Shown: piece after piece, positions 53,171 to 63,485 of the stretch
How positions within the stretch are numbered: position 1 is the stretch's first letter
Layout of the letters: each line of letters opens with the position of its first letter
Assembly: GCA_902812405.1 (NCBI GenBank)
Contig: CADDZI010000006.1
Coordinates: 1 to 64,000, forward strand
DNA length: 64,000 bases
Origin: a bacterium
GTDB taxonomy: Bacteria; Vulcanimicrobiota; Vulcanimicrobiia; Eremiobacterales; Eremiobacteraceae
Reading direction: 5' to 3'
Notes under the pieces: model-generated
The model's input: only the letters and a program-made list of their open reading frames with translations
The model's database searches: none
Told to the model about the DNA's origin: nothing
Position numbers and translations under genes: made by a program

Positions 53171-53638
53171 GCGTCCAGCCTGCTGCCGCCCGGTTGCTAA
53201 TTCCTCCTCGTTGGTCATCACCGGGGATGTGGGCTCTTTTCGCGTCGACCATGGACGCCTGGTGATGAAAGCTAGGCCGCGCAAAGTCTTGCACGTGATT
53301 CCGTTCTACAAGAGGCGGAATGTCCGACGTGCGTGTCTCGGGCCAGTCAACAAAGGCCGGCCCTACCGGACCGCCGGGGTCGCGGTGCACGAGCCCGCCG
53401 CCGCGAGGCCGGGCTCGTGTTTACTGCTTGGCGTAAAAGACCCAACCGTCAACCGGTTGCGCACCTACCTGCCCGCACGATCCCTGGCGGTAAGCGGCAC
53501 CATTCCGCAGAACGCGGCGATCACCGCTGCCAGGAATGCAAGAACCCATCGGCTCGTTCTCACAAGTGACGATCACCCCCGTCCCAGAGCTGCCGCGCTC
53601 ACGACAACCGCGGCAGCGCGTGATCTGCGAGCGCGGCG
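53171..53638 (-). other. 468-base gap between the HIT gene and the peptide-binding protein; one possible micro-ORF
   Basis: No recognised gene. A minus-strand frame at 53465-53563 (GTG start) would encode 32 residues starting MRTSRWVLAFLAAVIAAF, a membrane-helix-like peptide, 75 bases after the binding-protein stop; it lacks a good ribosome-binding site. Further downstream lies a strong hairpin (53388-53419). The remaining sequence up to the HIT start shows nothing I can name. Confidence 0.3.
53388..53419 (-). terminator. Ten-base-pair GC hairpin, possible terminator
   Basis: CACGAGCCCG (53388-53397) and CGGGCTCGTG (53410-53419) pair perfectly around a 12-base loop. It lies about 220 bases after the peptide-binding protein stop. 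On the minus strand no U-tract follows; on the plus strand TGTTTACT follows but no plus-strand gene precedes it. Confidence 0.4.
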
Positions 53639-55261
53639 TTACGGGTTCCCGGGGAGGATGGACATCACCTGAAACGGCTCCGAGCCGTCCGGGTTGGCGA
53701 TGTACCCCAAAACCGTTCGCTTAAAGACAATGGGAGCCGCCGTGTGGGCGATTGGGACCAAGGGCGCCTCGTCGTGGACAAGCTTCAGCGCCGCCAGGTA
53801 GTCTTGGGCGCGCCGGCTACGATCCGTCGTCCGCTGGGCATCCAGCATCAGCGCGTGAAAGCGGTCATCGCGCCAAAACGAGAGATTTTGCGCACCCGGC
53901 GTATTGGCCCCATCCTTATCCAAAATGACGTAGAGAAAGTTGTCCGGGTCGCCGTTGTCGCCGATCCACCCGGTGAGCGCCAAATCGTGCTCGCCGCGCC
54001 CGGTTTTGTCCAGAAAGGGTCCCCATTCAAGCCCTTCCAGGCGCGCGTCGATGCCGACGGCACGCAGGTCGGCCTGGATTGCTTCGGCGACGCGTTGCGG
54101 TTCGGGGTCGTATGGCCGGGGCACCGTCGGGTACCATAGCGTCGTCGTAAACCCGTGCGGGAAACCGGCCTGTGCCAGGAGGCGCCGCGCCTGGGCCGGA
54201 TCGTAGGGATAGGATGTTTGGTTGGGATGCGGCCACACCGCCAGCGGCAGAAAGTCGGTCGCCACCGTGGCCGACGGGTCGAAGAAATTCTTCACGATGG
54301 CCCGCGCATCGATGGCCTCGTTGATCGCGCGCCGCACGAGCAGGTTCGTGAACGGCGGCTTTTGGGTGTTGATGGCCAAGAATAGGACGTCGTTGGGCGG
54401 CTGGTGGTAGATCGTCAGATTCGTGTTGGCCGCCAGAAGCGGGAGGTCGTCCGGGCGCGGGTACTCCCATCCGTCAATGTCACCCTTCTCGAGCGCCAGC
54501 AGGCTGGTGGCCGCATCCGGAATGTCGCGTACGATCACGGTTTGGATCTTCGGCTTCTCGCCCCAGTAGCCCGCAAAGGCCTTCAGCGTGATATGGTCAT
54601 CTTTCACCCATTCGGCAACGTAGTAGGGCCCCGTTCCAACGGGCGCCCGAAAGTAATTCTCGCCTTCCTTCTTCATTGCGCTGGGCGACGAGATGGCAAA
54701 CGACGGCATTGCCAGGTCGCTGAGCAAGGGAGCCAAGGGCCGGCTTAAGTCGATCTCGACTTCGTCCGGAGCCACAACCTTGACGTCGCGGATGACGCCC
54801 GGAAAACCGCCAAATTGACTCTCGTAGTACGAGTAGTCCGTCGAGCCGCGCAAGGCCGTATGCCAGGGATTATTTGGCAGACGCCAGCGGTCAAAATTGA
54901 ACTTGACGGCATCCGCGTCGAACGGGGTGCCGTCTTGAAATTTGACGTTGTGACGCAAGCGAAACCGCCAGACCGTGCCATCCGCGGACGAGGACCATGA
55001 GACCGCGAGCGCAGGAACGACCTCAAAGGTCCCCAGCTTGTACGTCGTCAGGCCGTCCATTGTGACCCGCGTCACGTTGAGCGAGTTGCCATCCGTGGCC
55101 ACGGCCGGGTCAAGACTGACCGCGTCCTTGTTGCGTCCGAACACGAGAGTCGTGCCGGACGGCTGCTGTGCCGGGCCGCTTGACGGGCCGCACGCCCACA
55201 GCAGCGTGCACACGGCCGCCCCGGCCAGGGCCGCCGCCGGCCTACGCCATGCGCGTTTCAC
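53639..55261 (-). CDS. ABC-type peptide/nickel substrate-binding lipoprotein (DppA-like)
   Basis: A 540-residue SBP_bac_5 family protein. The signal ends in LLWAC with lipidation expected at C24. Family features: an N-terminal NKDAVSLDPAVATDG strand, FRLRHNVKFQDGTPFDADAVKFNFDRW, GTGPYYVAEWVKDDHITL, YWGEKPKIQTVIVRDIPDAATSLLALEKGDID, and the C-terminal LTGWIGDNGDPDNFL block. It captures oligopeptides or related solutes for import. No permease or ATPase genes are adjacent, so it is an orphan binding protein or uses a transporter encoded elsewhere. GTG start at 55261. Confidence 0.93.
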   Translation of the reverse strand: MKRAWRRPAAALAGAAVCTLLWACGPSSGPAQQPSGTTLVFGRNKDAVSLDPAVATDGNSLNVTRVTMDGLTTYKLGTFEVVPALAVSWSSSADGTVWRFRLRHNVKFQDGTPFDADAVKFNFDRWRLPNNPWHTALRGSTDYSYYESQFGGFPGVIRDVKVVAPDEVEIDLSRPLAPLLSDLAMPSFAISSPSAMKKEGENYFRAPVGTGPYYVAEWVKDDHITLKAFAGYWGEKPKIQTVIVRDIPDAATSLLALEKGDIDGWEYPRPDDLPLLAANTNLTIYHQPPNDVLFLAINTQKPPFTNLLVRRAINEAIDARAIVKNFFDPSATVATDFLPLAVWPHPNQTSYPYDPAQARRLLAQAGFPHGFTTTLWYPTVPRPYDPEPQRVAEAIQADLRAVGIDARLEGLEWGPFLDKTGRGEHDLALTGWIGDNGDPDNFLYVILDKDGANTPGAQNLSFWRDDRFHALMLDAQRTTDRSRRAQDYLAALKLVHDEAPLVPIAHTAAPIVFKRTVLGYIANPDGSEPFQVMSILPGNP

Positions 55262-55273
55262 CAGGACATCACC

Positions 55274-56797
55274 TCACGGGTTGATGGTAAAGCCCCATTC
55301 GTAGGAGAGGCTGTTACCAGCAATATCGGTCCCTTGGACCACAACCCGTACCGCACCCGGAGGCAAATCTCTCGTCGGATAGTAGGAGATGAAAGCCGGC
55401 GTGCGTGTGGTGTGCGACGTCACGTCCCGCCCATTGACCGTCAAGCGCAGACTGTCCGGTGCCATACCCGTCTGCGCCACCGTCGCAAACGTCACAACAA
55501 TGTTCGGACGAGCCAGGTTGATGTTCGCTCCCGGTACGGGCTGCACGCTCTCCACGGCCGGCGGCGTGGTAATGATCGAGATGGGGCTCGCCGCCTCGGC
55601 GACCGCGCTCGTGGCGCCTCGTGACAGGCGCACGATGAGGGGAGCACCGGTCAGGTTCGTTCCAACCGTCACCGGCCAGCGCCCGCTGTACTCCCCGGCA
55701 CGTGTCTCCGACAGTCCAAAGCGCAGGACGTCGCTGATCTCGGCCTGAGCCTGGCAACCGGGTGTACCCGTAACCGCCACCGATACCACATCGCCCGCGC
55801 GCAGCGCGCGGCCGGGCAACGCAACGGTCACGCGGTCGATGGACGGCCCGCCTGCGCCGTGACTGACCGGGCGACCACCGGGCGTCAGAGCAACGATTTC
55901 GTGAACGTCGCCGCTCACCGGATCCGCCCGCGCGCTCAGAAGATCACCGGCCTGCAACGCGCCGAACGCGACGGGCTCTCCGTCGAGGGTGATCGTCGTA
56001 TCCGGGCCGGCCGCGATCACGCGGCCGCTCGTCAGCACGAGACTGCCATCGGCAACCCCGCCAACGGTTCCGTTGAGACTCGCGAACAGATCGACAACGG
56101 AGAGCGCGTGATCCGAAGCGTCGAGCGCCAGCACGACCTGGTCGCCCACGTGAACGGAGGAGACGTCTCCATATCCCGTAAACGCCCCACGCACATCCCG
56201 AAAGACAACCCCCTGGGTCGCCGGCATGCTGGCCGCATATGCGCCGGCGCTGCCGGCAACTGTCAACTGCATGCGGGAGCCCTCGTGCACAATCCGAGTA
56301 ACGGTTCCCGTCATGGTCCTGACCGCCGGCCGCGGTGCAGCCGGGGGCATGGGCCTTGGGATCCGTCCGGGTGTGATGATGATGGTACGCCGTGCGGCAT
56401 CGTAGCCGACCCGAGTGCCGAAAAGTACAGGCAGAGAGCGGACCGCAAGCATGAGGTGCCCGGCGAGGATGAGGGGTGGTGCGGGCATAGTGACCGGCTG
56501 ACCGTTGACAACCGCCTGCTGCTGACCCGCTGTCAACACGACCTGACGCAGAAGTGTGGTTAGAACCACGGTGCGCGAGCCATGCGCCAGACGTACCTCC
56601 GCGCCATACGCCGCTGCAATCGGGCGCAGCGCGACGTACGCGATGCCCCCGACCAGCGTGACGTCGCCGGCGATGAGCGGTCTGCCGGCCAACACGACGC
56701 GAGGGGCGGGGACAGGCGCCCCCGCGGTCAGCACAAACGCCAGCACGGCAGCCACGACAACCCTGAGCGACCAGCCCATCCCGGTGGGAGCGATCAT
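55274..56797 (-). CDS. Secreted stalk-domain (copper amine oxidase N-domain-like) protein
   Basis: A 507-residue protein with a signal peptide (about 9-28). Residues about 35-145 form two 'stalk' (Cu amine oxidase N-like) beta-alpha units (YVALRPIAAAYGAEV and LMLAVRSLPVLFGTRVGYDAARRTIIITPG), followed by OB/beta domains (GTVTRIVHEGSRMQLTV..., VGDQVVLALDASDHALSVV) and a C-terminal Ig-like domain ending SYEWGFTINP. Such proteins are surface or wall binding modules in Firmicutes-like lineages. ATG 56797 overlaps the glycosyltransferase stop (ATGA). Ligand unknown. Confidence 0.82.
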   Translation of the reverse strand: MIAPTGMGWSLRVVVAAVLAFVLTAGAPVPAPRVVLAGRPLIAGDVTLVGGIAYVALRPIAAAYGAEVRLAHGSRTVVLTTLLRQVVLTAGQQQAVVNGQPVTMPAPPLILAGHLMLAVRSLPVLFGTRVGYDAARRTIIITPGRIPRPMPPAAPRPAVRTMTGTVTRIVHEGSRMQLTVAGSAGAYAASMPATQGVVFRDVRGAFTGYGDVSSVHVGDQVVLALDASDHALSVVDLFASLNGTVGGVADGSLVLTSGRVIAAGPDTTITLDGEPVAFGALQAGDLLSARADPVSGDVHEIVALTPGGRPVSHGAGGPSIDRVTVALPGRALRAGDVVSVAVTGTPGCQAQAEISDVLRFGLSETRAGEYSGRWPVTVGTNLTGAPLIVRLSRGATSAVAEAASPISIITTPPAVESVQPVPGANINLARPNIVVTFATVAQTGMAPDSLRLTVNGRDVTSHTTRTPAFISYYPTRDLPPGAVRVVVQGTDIAGNSLSYEWGFTINP

Positions 56798-57888
56798 TGC
56801 GACATCAGCTGTGCGTAGATGCGGGCGGTCGCCCGGGCCGTTTCGTCCCACGAAAAGGCGACCGACCGGCGCCGGCCTGCCTCGCTCAAGCGCGCCCGCA
56901 GGCTCTCGTCCTCAATGAGGGATTCCATATGCCTCGTCAGAGCGGCGGCGTCGAGCGGTTCAAAGGTCACAGCGGCCTCATCCGCTACTTCCAGGAGCGC
57001 GGGTGTTCGCGCCAGGATGACGGGGGCCCCTGCGGCCATCGCCTCAACGGCGCCCAATCCGAAGCCTTCGTACAGCGAAGGCACGACGGCCCCCGTGCAG
57101 CCTGCGTACAGCGCGGCAAGTTCGGCCTGCGATACGTGACCCGGCGTGACGATGCGGCCGTTTGTTTTGGGTGCAGCCTCCAAGCTGCAGTCAAAGGGAC
57201 CGTCTTCGGTCAGAACAAGGTCGCACGCTGCCCGCACCCCGCGCCAAGCCGCGACGAGTGTCGGGATATTCTTGTGAGGCCGGTGGTTCCCGGCATAGAC
57301 AAAGAAATGTTCCTGCAGCCCAAAGCGTTCGCGTGCCTCCCGTGCTGCGGACAGGCGCTCTTCCTCCGTGAGGCGATAGCCTTCCTCACACCCCAGGGGG
57401 ATAACCGCCACACGTTCGGGCGGAACGCCGAGAAAGCGTTCCAGATCCGCCACCGTCGCCTGCGCGTCGGTGATGACGCAGTGCGCGCGGCGCGCCGCCG
57501 GGCCGACAATGAAGCGGTAGTACAGCCGCACCTTCCAGGACGCGTACGCCGGATAGCGGAGGTGGATGAGGTCGTGAATCGTGCACACGGCCGCACAGCC
57601 CACGGCGCGCGGCATGTAGACGCTGAGAAAGTGCACGAGGTCGGGGTGCAGACGCCGCACGATGTGCGGCAGAACGCACTGCTCGCCAAAGCCGCCGTTA
57701 CGCGCGACGGCATCCGGCACGAGGACGGTGCGCCCGTGGCTCCCATCCACATCCGACGGCCGATTGGTCAGGATGACGATGTCCGTCCCCGAACACGCTC
57801 GCGGCAGGCGCCGAACCATCTCGCGGACGTAGATCTTCATGCCGACCGACATGTGGCGCGTCAGACGGGCATCCAGAACGATACGCAC
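56794..57888 (-). CDS. GT4-family glycosyltransferase
   Basis: A 364-residue retaining glycosyltransferase of the GT-B fold. Visible: N-terminal IVLDARLTRHMSVGMKIYVREM (acceptor side), HDLIHLRYPAY, FVYAGNHRPHKNIPTLVAAW, and the donor-binding PSLYEGFGLGAVEAMAAGAPVI (E-x7-E). It probably adds mannose or similar residues to a surface glycan. GTG 57888 starts 4 bases after the upstream GT2 stop; the open frame further upstream overlaps that gene and lacks similarity. Confidence 0.9.
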   Translation of the reverse strand: MRIVLDARLTRHMSVGMKIYVREMVRRLPRACSGTDIVILTNRPSDVDGSHGRTVLVPDAVARNGGFGEQCVLPHIVRRLHPDLVHFLSVYMPRAVGCAAVCTIHDLIHLRYPAYASWKVRLYYRFIVGPAARRAHCVITDAQATVADLERFLGVPPERVAVIPLGCEEGYRLTEEERLSAAREARERFGLQEHFFVYAGNHRPHKNIPTLVAAWRGVRAACDLVLTEDGPFDCSLEAAPKTNGRIVTPGHVSQAELAALYAGCTGAVVPSLYEGFGLGAVEAMAAGAPVILARTPALLEVADEAAVTFEPLDAAALTRHMESLIEDESLRARLSEAGRRRSVAFSWDETARATARIYAQLMSQ

Positions 57889-57892
57889 CTGC

Positions 57893-58654
57893 TTAGCGTA
57901 CCTGTCGCCGCCGGCTTTTGCTGGCCACGACGGCGGGGTAGGCTGCGCTTGCCGCGCACAGGAAAGCACCCCGCCACCCATCCAGGATTCCGCGCCGCCA
58001 CAACCACAGCCATGCAAAGCGGACCGGGACCAAAACCCAGCTCGCAACCAAGCCCGTCAGGCTGGGCCGGACGGCGCGCGCCTCCAAGTCCGTATAGGCG
58101 GCGAACTTGCGCCGGTAGGAGGCAAGCGTCGGGTACGTGTCGTGCTCGAGGGGAGACGCGAGGTCGCAGCAACGGCCCGGCACCGACCACGTTTCGTGGA
58201 CGGCCCACGGACCGTCGCCCGAGGTCGACGATACGGTCGCGGCCGAGGTCCGAAACAGGCGTAGCAGCCGATCCGGCCACCAGCCCGCACCACGGATCCA
58301 GCGGCCGCAAAACCAGTTACGCCGCGTAACGCGGTATCCGTCCACGGACGCCGGAGGGTCTAAAGCCAAAAGCTCGTCTCGCAGCGCGTCCGTCAAACGC
58401 TCGTCCGCATCCAGCATGAAGGTCCAAGGGGTAGCAACCGCGGCCAGCGCCTCGCGCCGCGTCGCGACGAATCCCCGCCACTCGCCTCGCACGACGCGCG
58501 CCCCGAAGCCTGCGGCCTGCGCGGGTGTGTCGTCCTCGGAGCCCGTATCATAGACGATCACCGGCGCGCCCGGCGGCAGCGTCGCCAGGCAACGCCCGAT
58601 CCGTGCCGCCTCGTTGCGTGCGAGGATGACGAACGTGATGTCCTTGGCGTCCAC
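57893..58654 (-). CDS. GT2-family glycosyltransferase (WaaE/KdtX-like)
   Basis: About 253 residues from GTG 58654 (a TTG at 58669 is also possible). The GT-A start DITFVILARNEAARIGRCLATLP, the metal-binding D-x-D in FMLDADERL, and the C-terminal WAVHETW...LEHDTY region follow the family of lipid A-core glucosyltransferases and relatives; a hydrophobic stretch near the end may attach it to the membrane. With the next GT4 gene it suggests a small surface-glycan unit. Acceptor unknown. Confidence 0.85.
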   Translation of the reverse strand: MDAKDITFVILARNEAARIGRCLATLPPGAPVIVYDTGSEDDTPAQAAGFGARVVRGEWRGFVATRREALAAVATPWTFMLDADERLTDALRDELLALDPPASVDGYRVTRRNWFCGRWIRGAGWWPDRLLRLFRTSAATVSSTSGDGPWAVHETWSVPGRCCDLASPLEHDTYPTLASYRRKFAAYTDLEARAVRPSLTGLVASWVLVPVRFAWLWLWRRGILDGWRGAFLCAASAAYPAVVASKSRRRQVR

Positions 58655-58681
58655 GGCGGGCGACGTCAAGGTGGCGGCGGG

Positions 58682-60322
<1,641 letters not shown>

Positions 60323-60413
60323 GCGGGCCGGACCGGGGCGGGATGCATGTACTTTGCGGTTCGCGGGACCGTGCGGGGCTCCCTTGCCGGATCTTGCGGA
60401 CCCCACCCGCGGC

Positions 60414-60492
60414 CCTATTGCGCGTGGGGAGCGGGCAGCGAAGCACTACTTCGAGGCGTTCGCACTCCCCCGGTCCTATCGGGCGTGGGGAG
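60414..60492. repeat. Imperfect direct repeat at the hemF 3' end
   Basis: CCTATTGCGCGTGGGGAG (60414-60431) and CCTATCGGGCGTGGGGAG (60475-60492) match at 16 of 18 bases; the second copy contains the hemF stop codon region. Looks like a small local duplication. Confidence 0.45.
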
Positions 60493-61390
60493 TGGCCTCG
60501 AGACCCAGCCAGTCCTGCGGGGCGAAGTACGTCATGGCCTGCGCCTCTGCGGTGCCCGGTTCGGGGGTATAGCCGTACTCCCAGGCGGCCAGCGGCGGGA
60601 GCGACATGAGAATCGACTCCGTGCGCCCGCCGGTGGCGAGCCCGAATGCCGTGCCCCGATCGTAGACCAAATTGAACTCGACGTACCGCCCGCGACGGAA
60701 GAGTTGAAAGCGCCGCTCGCGTTCGCCGTAGGCATCGTTGCGGTGCCGTTCGACGAGCGGCAGGTAGGGCATCAAGACATGGGCACAGCAATCCGCAACA
60801 AAGGCGAAGAGAGCCTCTTCATCACCCCGCAAGTCGTCGAAGAAAATTCCGCCCACGCCGCGTGTCTCGCCGCGGTGCGGCAGGTAGAAGTATTCGTCGC
60901 ACCAGCGTTTGAAGCGCGGGTAGTAGCCGGGATCGTGGCGGTCACAGACCGCCTTCCACGCGGCGTGGAAGGCGATAACGTCGTCGCGCTGCGGATACAT
61001 GGGCGTCAGATCGCTGCCGCCGCCGAACCAAGCATCCTCGCCGCGTCTGAGGTACCGGAAATTCGCGTGCATCGTCGGCACGAAGGGGTTGCGAGGATGC
61101 AGTACCATCGAGAGGCCGGTTGCAAAGAAGGAACGCTCCGAGCCGCCCAACCGGCGCAGCGCCGCCTCGTCCAGCTCGCCCCAGACGGTTGAGACGTTAA
61201 CGCCGGCCTTCTCGAACAGGGGACCATCGGCAAGTACCGCGCTCACGCCTCCCCCGCCTCCAGGCCGCTGCCAGGCATCGAACCGAAAGGCAGTGCCGTC
61301 CAGGGCGCTCAACTGGGCGCACACCTCGCGCTGGCGCTCCTCGCAGAGCGCCTGCATCCTGCTTCCCATGCCCCCGCCGCTGTTTGACAT
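60476..61390 (-). CDS. hemF: Oxygen-dependent coproporphyrinogen III oxidase
   Basis: HemF uses O2 to decarboxylate coproporphyrinogen III to protoporphyrinogen IX. The 304-residue protein has the family blocks NVSTVWG, LHPRNPFVPTMHANFRYL, WFGGGSDLTPMYP, KRWCDEYFYLPHRGETRGVGGIFFDD and YVEFNLVYDRGTAFGLATGGRTESILMSLPP. Length matches (E. coli 299). Presence of the oxygen-dependent enzyme argues for aerobic heme synthesis. Transcribed after prmC across a 60-base gap. Confidence 0.97.
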   Translation of the reverse strand: MSNSGGGMGSRMQALCEERQREVCAQLSALDGTAFRFDAWQRPGGGGGVSAVLADGPLFEKAGVNVSTVWGELDEAALRRLGGSERSFFATGLSMVLHPRNPFVPTMHANFRYLRRGEDAWFGGGSDLTPMYPQRDDVIAFHAAWKAVCDRHDPGYYPRFKRWCDEYFYLPHRGETRGVGGIFFDDLRGDEEALFAFVADCCAHVLMPYLPLVERHRNDAYGERERRFQLFRRGRYVEFNLVYDRGTAFGLATGGRTESILMSLPPLAAWEYGYTPEPGTAEAQAMTYFAPQDWLGLEATPHAR

Positions 61391-61450
61391 GTCACATCCT
61401 GACCCCCAGGCGTCCGTGGGTCATGTCCAGCCGGCACACAAATCGCCCGA

Positions 61451-62356
61451 TCATTCTTGCGACTCCAGGCCGGCTGTGCCATAACCGGCGCTGTGACTCT
61501 CGCAGGCGACGATGCGGTCGAGCCCGGCTGCATCCCGGTGCAACGAGCACTGCCATCTCGGAAACGCCCGGCGGGCCAAGGACAAGAGTGTCTGCGCGTG
61601 GAGCGGAGAGCACTCCATGTAGAGTGCCCCGCCGGCCACAAGACGCTCCGGCGCCTGCGCGAGCAGGCGGCGGTAGACGTCCAATCCATCCGACCCGCCC
61701 AAGAGTGCCAGGTGTGGTTCGTGTTCCAGAACGCCGGGCTCGACGAGGTCAAGCCGCGTCTCGGCCACGTAGGGAAGATTCGCCACGGCAGCGTCAAAGC
61801 GCACCCCGGGGGCAAAGGCCTCGAAGAGATCGCCCTGCAGGAGGCGCACCTGATCCGAGAATCCTAAGCGGGCGACGTTCGTAGCGGCCAGCTCGAGTGC
61901 GTCTGCGCTCACGTCGGATGCGTCAACGCTCCCGCGGGGCAGAAAGTGCGCCACGGCGCACGCGATCGCACCGCTGCCGGTTCCGATGTCCGCAACCCTC
62001 GGCGCCGGGCTGGCGGCCAAGCGCTCGACGACGAGCGCGACGAGGTCCTCGGTTTCCGGCCGTGGCACAAGCGCCCGCCGGTCAACGGCAATCTCCAGCC
62101 CGCAGAACCACGTCCGGCCGACGATGTACGCCATCGGTTCGCCGTCCGCACGTCGCGCCGCCAAGGCAAACACCCGCTCGGCCAAACGGTGCTCTAGCCG
62201 GGCGTCGCCATAGGCGACGACGGCCGACGCGTCAAGGCCCGTCACGAACTGCACAAGCAGCCGTGCGTCCAACCACGGCGTCGGGGAGACGCCGCGCAGG
62301 CGCTGCCGGCACGCCTCTACCACATCGGCGATTGTTCGGCCTTTAACGGACCGCAT
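61451..62356 (-). CDS. prmC: Release factor glutamine methyltransferase
   Basis: PrmC methylates the Gln of the GGQ motif in release factors. The 301-residue protein has an N-terminal helical domain (1-75), the SAM-binding [16 protein letters not shown] at about 121-136, and the catalytic tetrapeptide N193-L-P-Y196, a variant of NPPY. The C-terminus is longer than in E. coli (277). The ATG overlaps the prfA stop by 14 bases: enzyme and substrate are encoded together. Confidence 0.95.
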   Translation of the reverse strand: MRSVKGRTIADVVEACRQRLRGVSPTPWLDARLLVQFVTGLDASAVVAYGDARLEHRLAERVFALAARRADGEPMAYIVGRTWFCGLEIAVDRRALVPRPETEDLVALVVERLAASPAPRVADIGTGSGAIACAVAHFLPRGSVDASDVSADALELAATNVARLGFSDQVRLLQGDLFEAFAPGVRFDAAVANLPYVAETRLDLVEPGVLEHEPHLALLGGSDGLDVYRRLLAQAPERLVAGGALYMECSPLHAQTLLSLARRAFPRWQCSLHRDAAGLDRIVACESHSAGYGTAGLESQE

Positions 62357-63440
62357 GCTCCGCCAGGCGCCGGCGCTCCTCGTCAGCTAAGAGCGCCTCG
62401 ACGACGGGATCCAAGTCGCCGTCCATGATGTTCCTCAAGTTGCCGGTCGTGAATCCAATGCGGTGGTCGGTGAGTCGATCCTGCGGAAAGTTGTAGGTGC
62501 GGATCTTCTCACTGCGGTCGCCGGTGCCCACCTGGGCGCGCCGTGCGGACGCCTGCGCCTCCTCCACCTCGCGGCGCTTGGCTTCGTACAGATGGGCGCG
62601 TAAGAGTTGCAGCGCGCGTTCGCGGTTTTGGAGTTGCGAACGTTCCTCCTGGCAGGCAACCGTGATGCCCGTCGGCTTGTGCGTGATCCGCACGGCGGAT
62701 TCGGTCTTGTTGACGTGCTGGCCGCCCGCCCCTTGCGCCCGGAACGTGTCGATCTCCAGATCCGCAGGGTTGATCTCGACCTCAACCGCGTCCGCCTCGG
62801 GCATGACCGCAACCGTCGCGGTCGAGGTGTGGATGCGGCCGCTGGCTTCGGTGACCGGCACCCGCTGAACGCGGTGCACGCCGCTTTCGTGCTTAAAGAG
62901 GCGGTATGCACCCTTGCCCCGCACCCCGATGACGACCTCCTTGAAACCTCCGGCTTGCGACTCCGAGGCAGTGACGAGCTCGGTCTTCAACTTGTGCTGT
63001 TCGGCAAACTTCAGGTACATGCGCAGCAAATCGCCGGCGAAGAGGCTGGCTTCGTCGCCGCCCGTGCCGGCGCGGATTTCCACAAAGATGTCTTTGTCGT
63101 CGTTCGGATCGCGCGGTACGAGCAGCGCGCGGACGCGGTCCGAGGCAGCCGCGACCTCCACCCGAAGCCGCTGGACTTCGCTGCGCGCCAAAGCCGCCAA
63201 TTCCTGGTCGCTCTCGCGCACCAGCGCCTCGGCCGAGGCGAGTTCCGCCTCCAGCCGCTCCAGATGCTCTCCGGCTTCCATGACCGGTTCCAGCGCGGCA
63301 CGTTCCTTGGCCAGATCGCGTGCCGCCTGCGCATCGTAGGACGCGCCAAGCGCGGCCAGTCGGGCCTCGATCTCGGCGAAACGGGCTCGTACCACTTGAA
63401 GGCGCTCCGCCAACAAGGGATCGCGTTCAGAGCCGGCCAT
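62343..63440 (-). CDS. prfA: Peptide chain release factor 1
   Basis: RF1 recognises UAA and UAG. The 365-residue protein has [18 protein letters not shown], the stop-codon-reading P-V-T tripeptide in [17 protein letters not shown] (E. coli has PAT), and the catalytic GGQ in [15 protein letters not shown] at about residue 240. The domain spacing is that of RF1, not RF2 (no SPF, no programmed frameshift site). It is followed by prmC and preceded by rpmE, the common rpmE-prfA-prmC order. Confidence 0.97.
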   Translation of the reverse strand: MAGSERDPLLAERLQVVRARFAEIEARLAALGASYDAQAARDLAKERAALEPVMEAGEHLERLEAELASAEALVRESDQELAALARSEVQRLRVEVAAASDRVRALLVPRDPNDDKDIFVEIRAGTGGDEASLFAGDLLRMYLKFAEQHKLKTELVTASESQAGGFKEVVIGVRGKGAYRLFKHESGVHRVQRVPVTEASGRIHTSTATVAVMPEADAVEVEINPADLEIDTFRAQGAGGQHVNKTESAVRITHKPTGITVACQEERSQLQNRERALQLLRAHLYEAKRREVEEAQASARRAQVGTGDRSEKIRTYNFPQDRLTDHRIGFTTGNLRNIMDGDLDPVVEALLADEERRRLAEHAVR

Positions 63441-63485
63441 CGTGGATGTCAGAGCGCAATGCGCCCGTCAGCGGGAGAACGGCGT

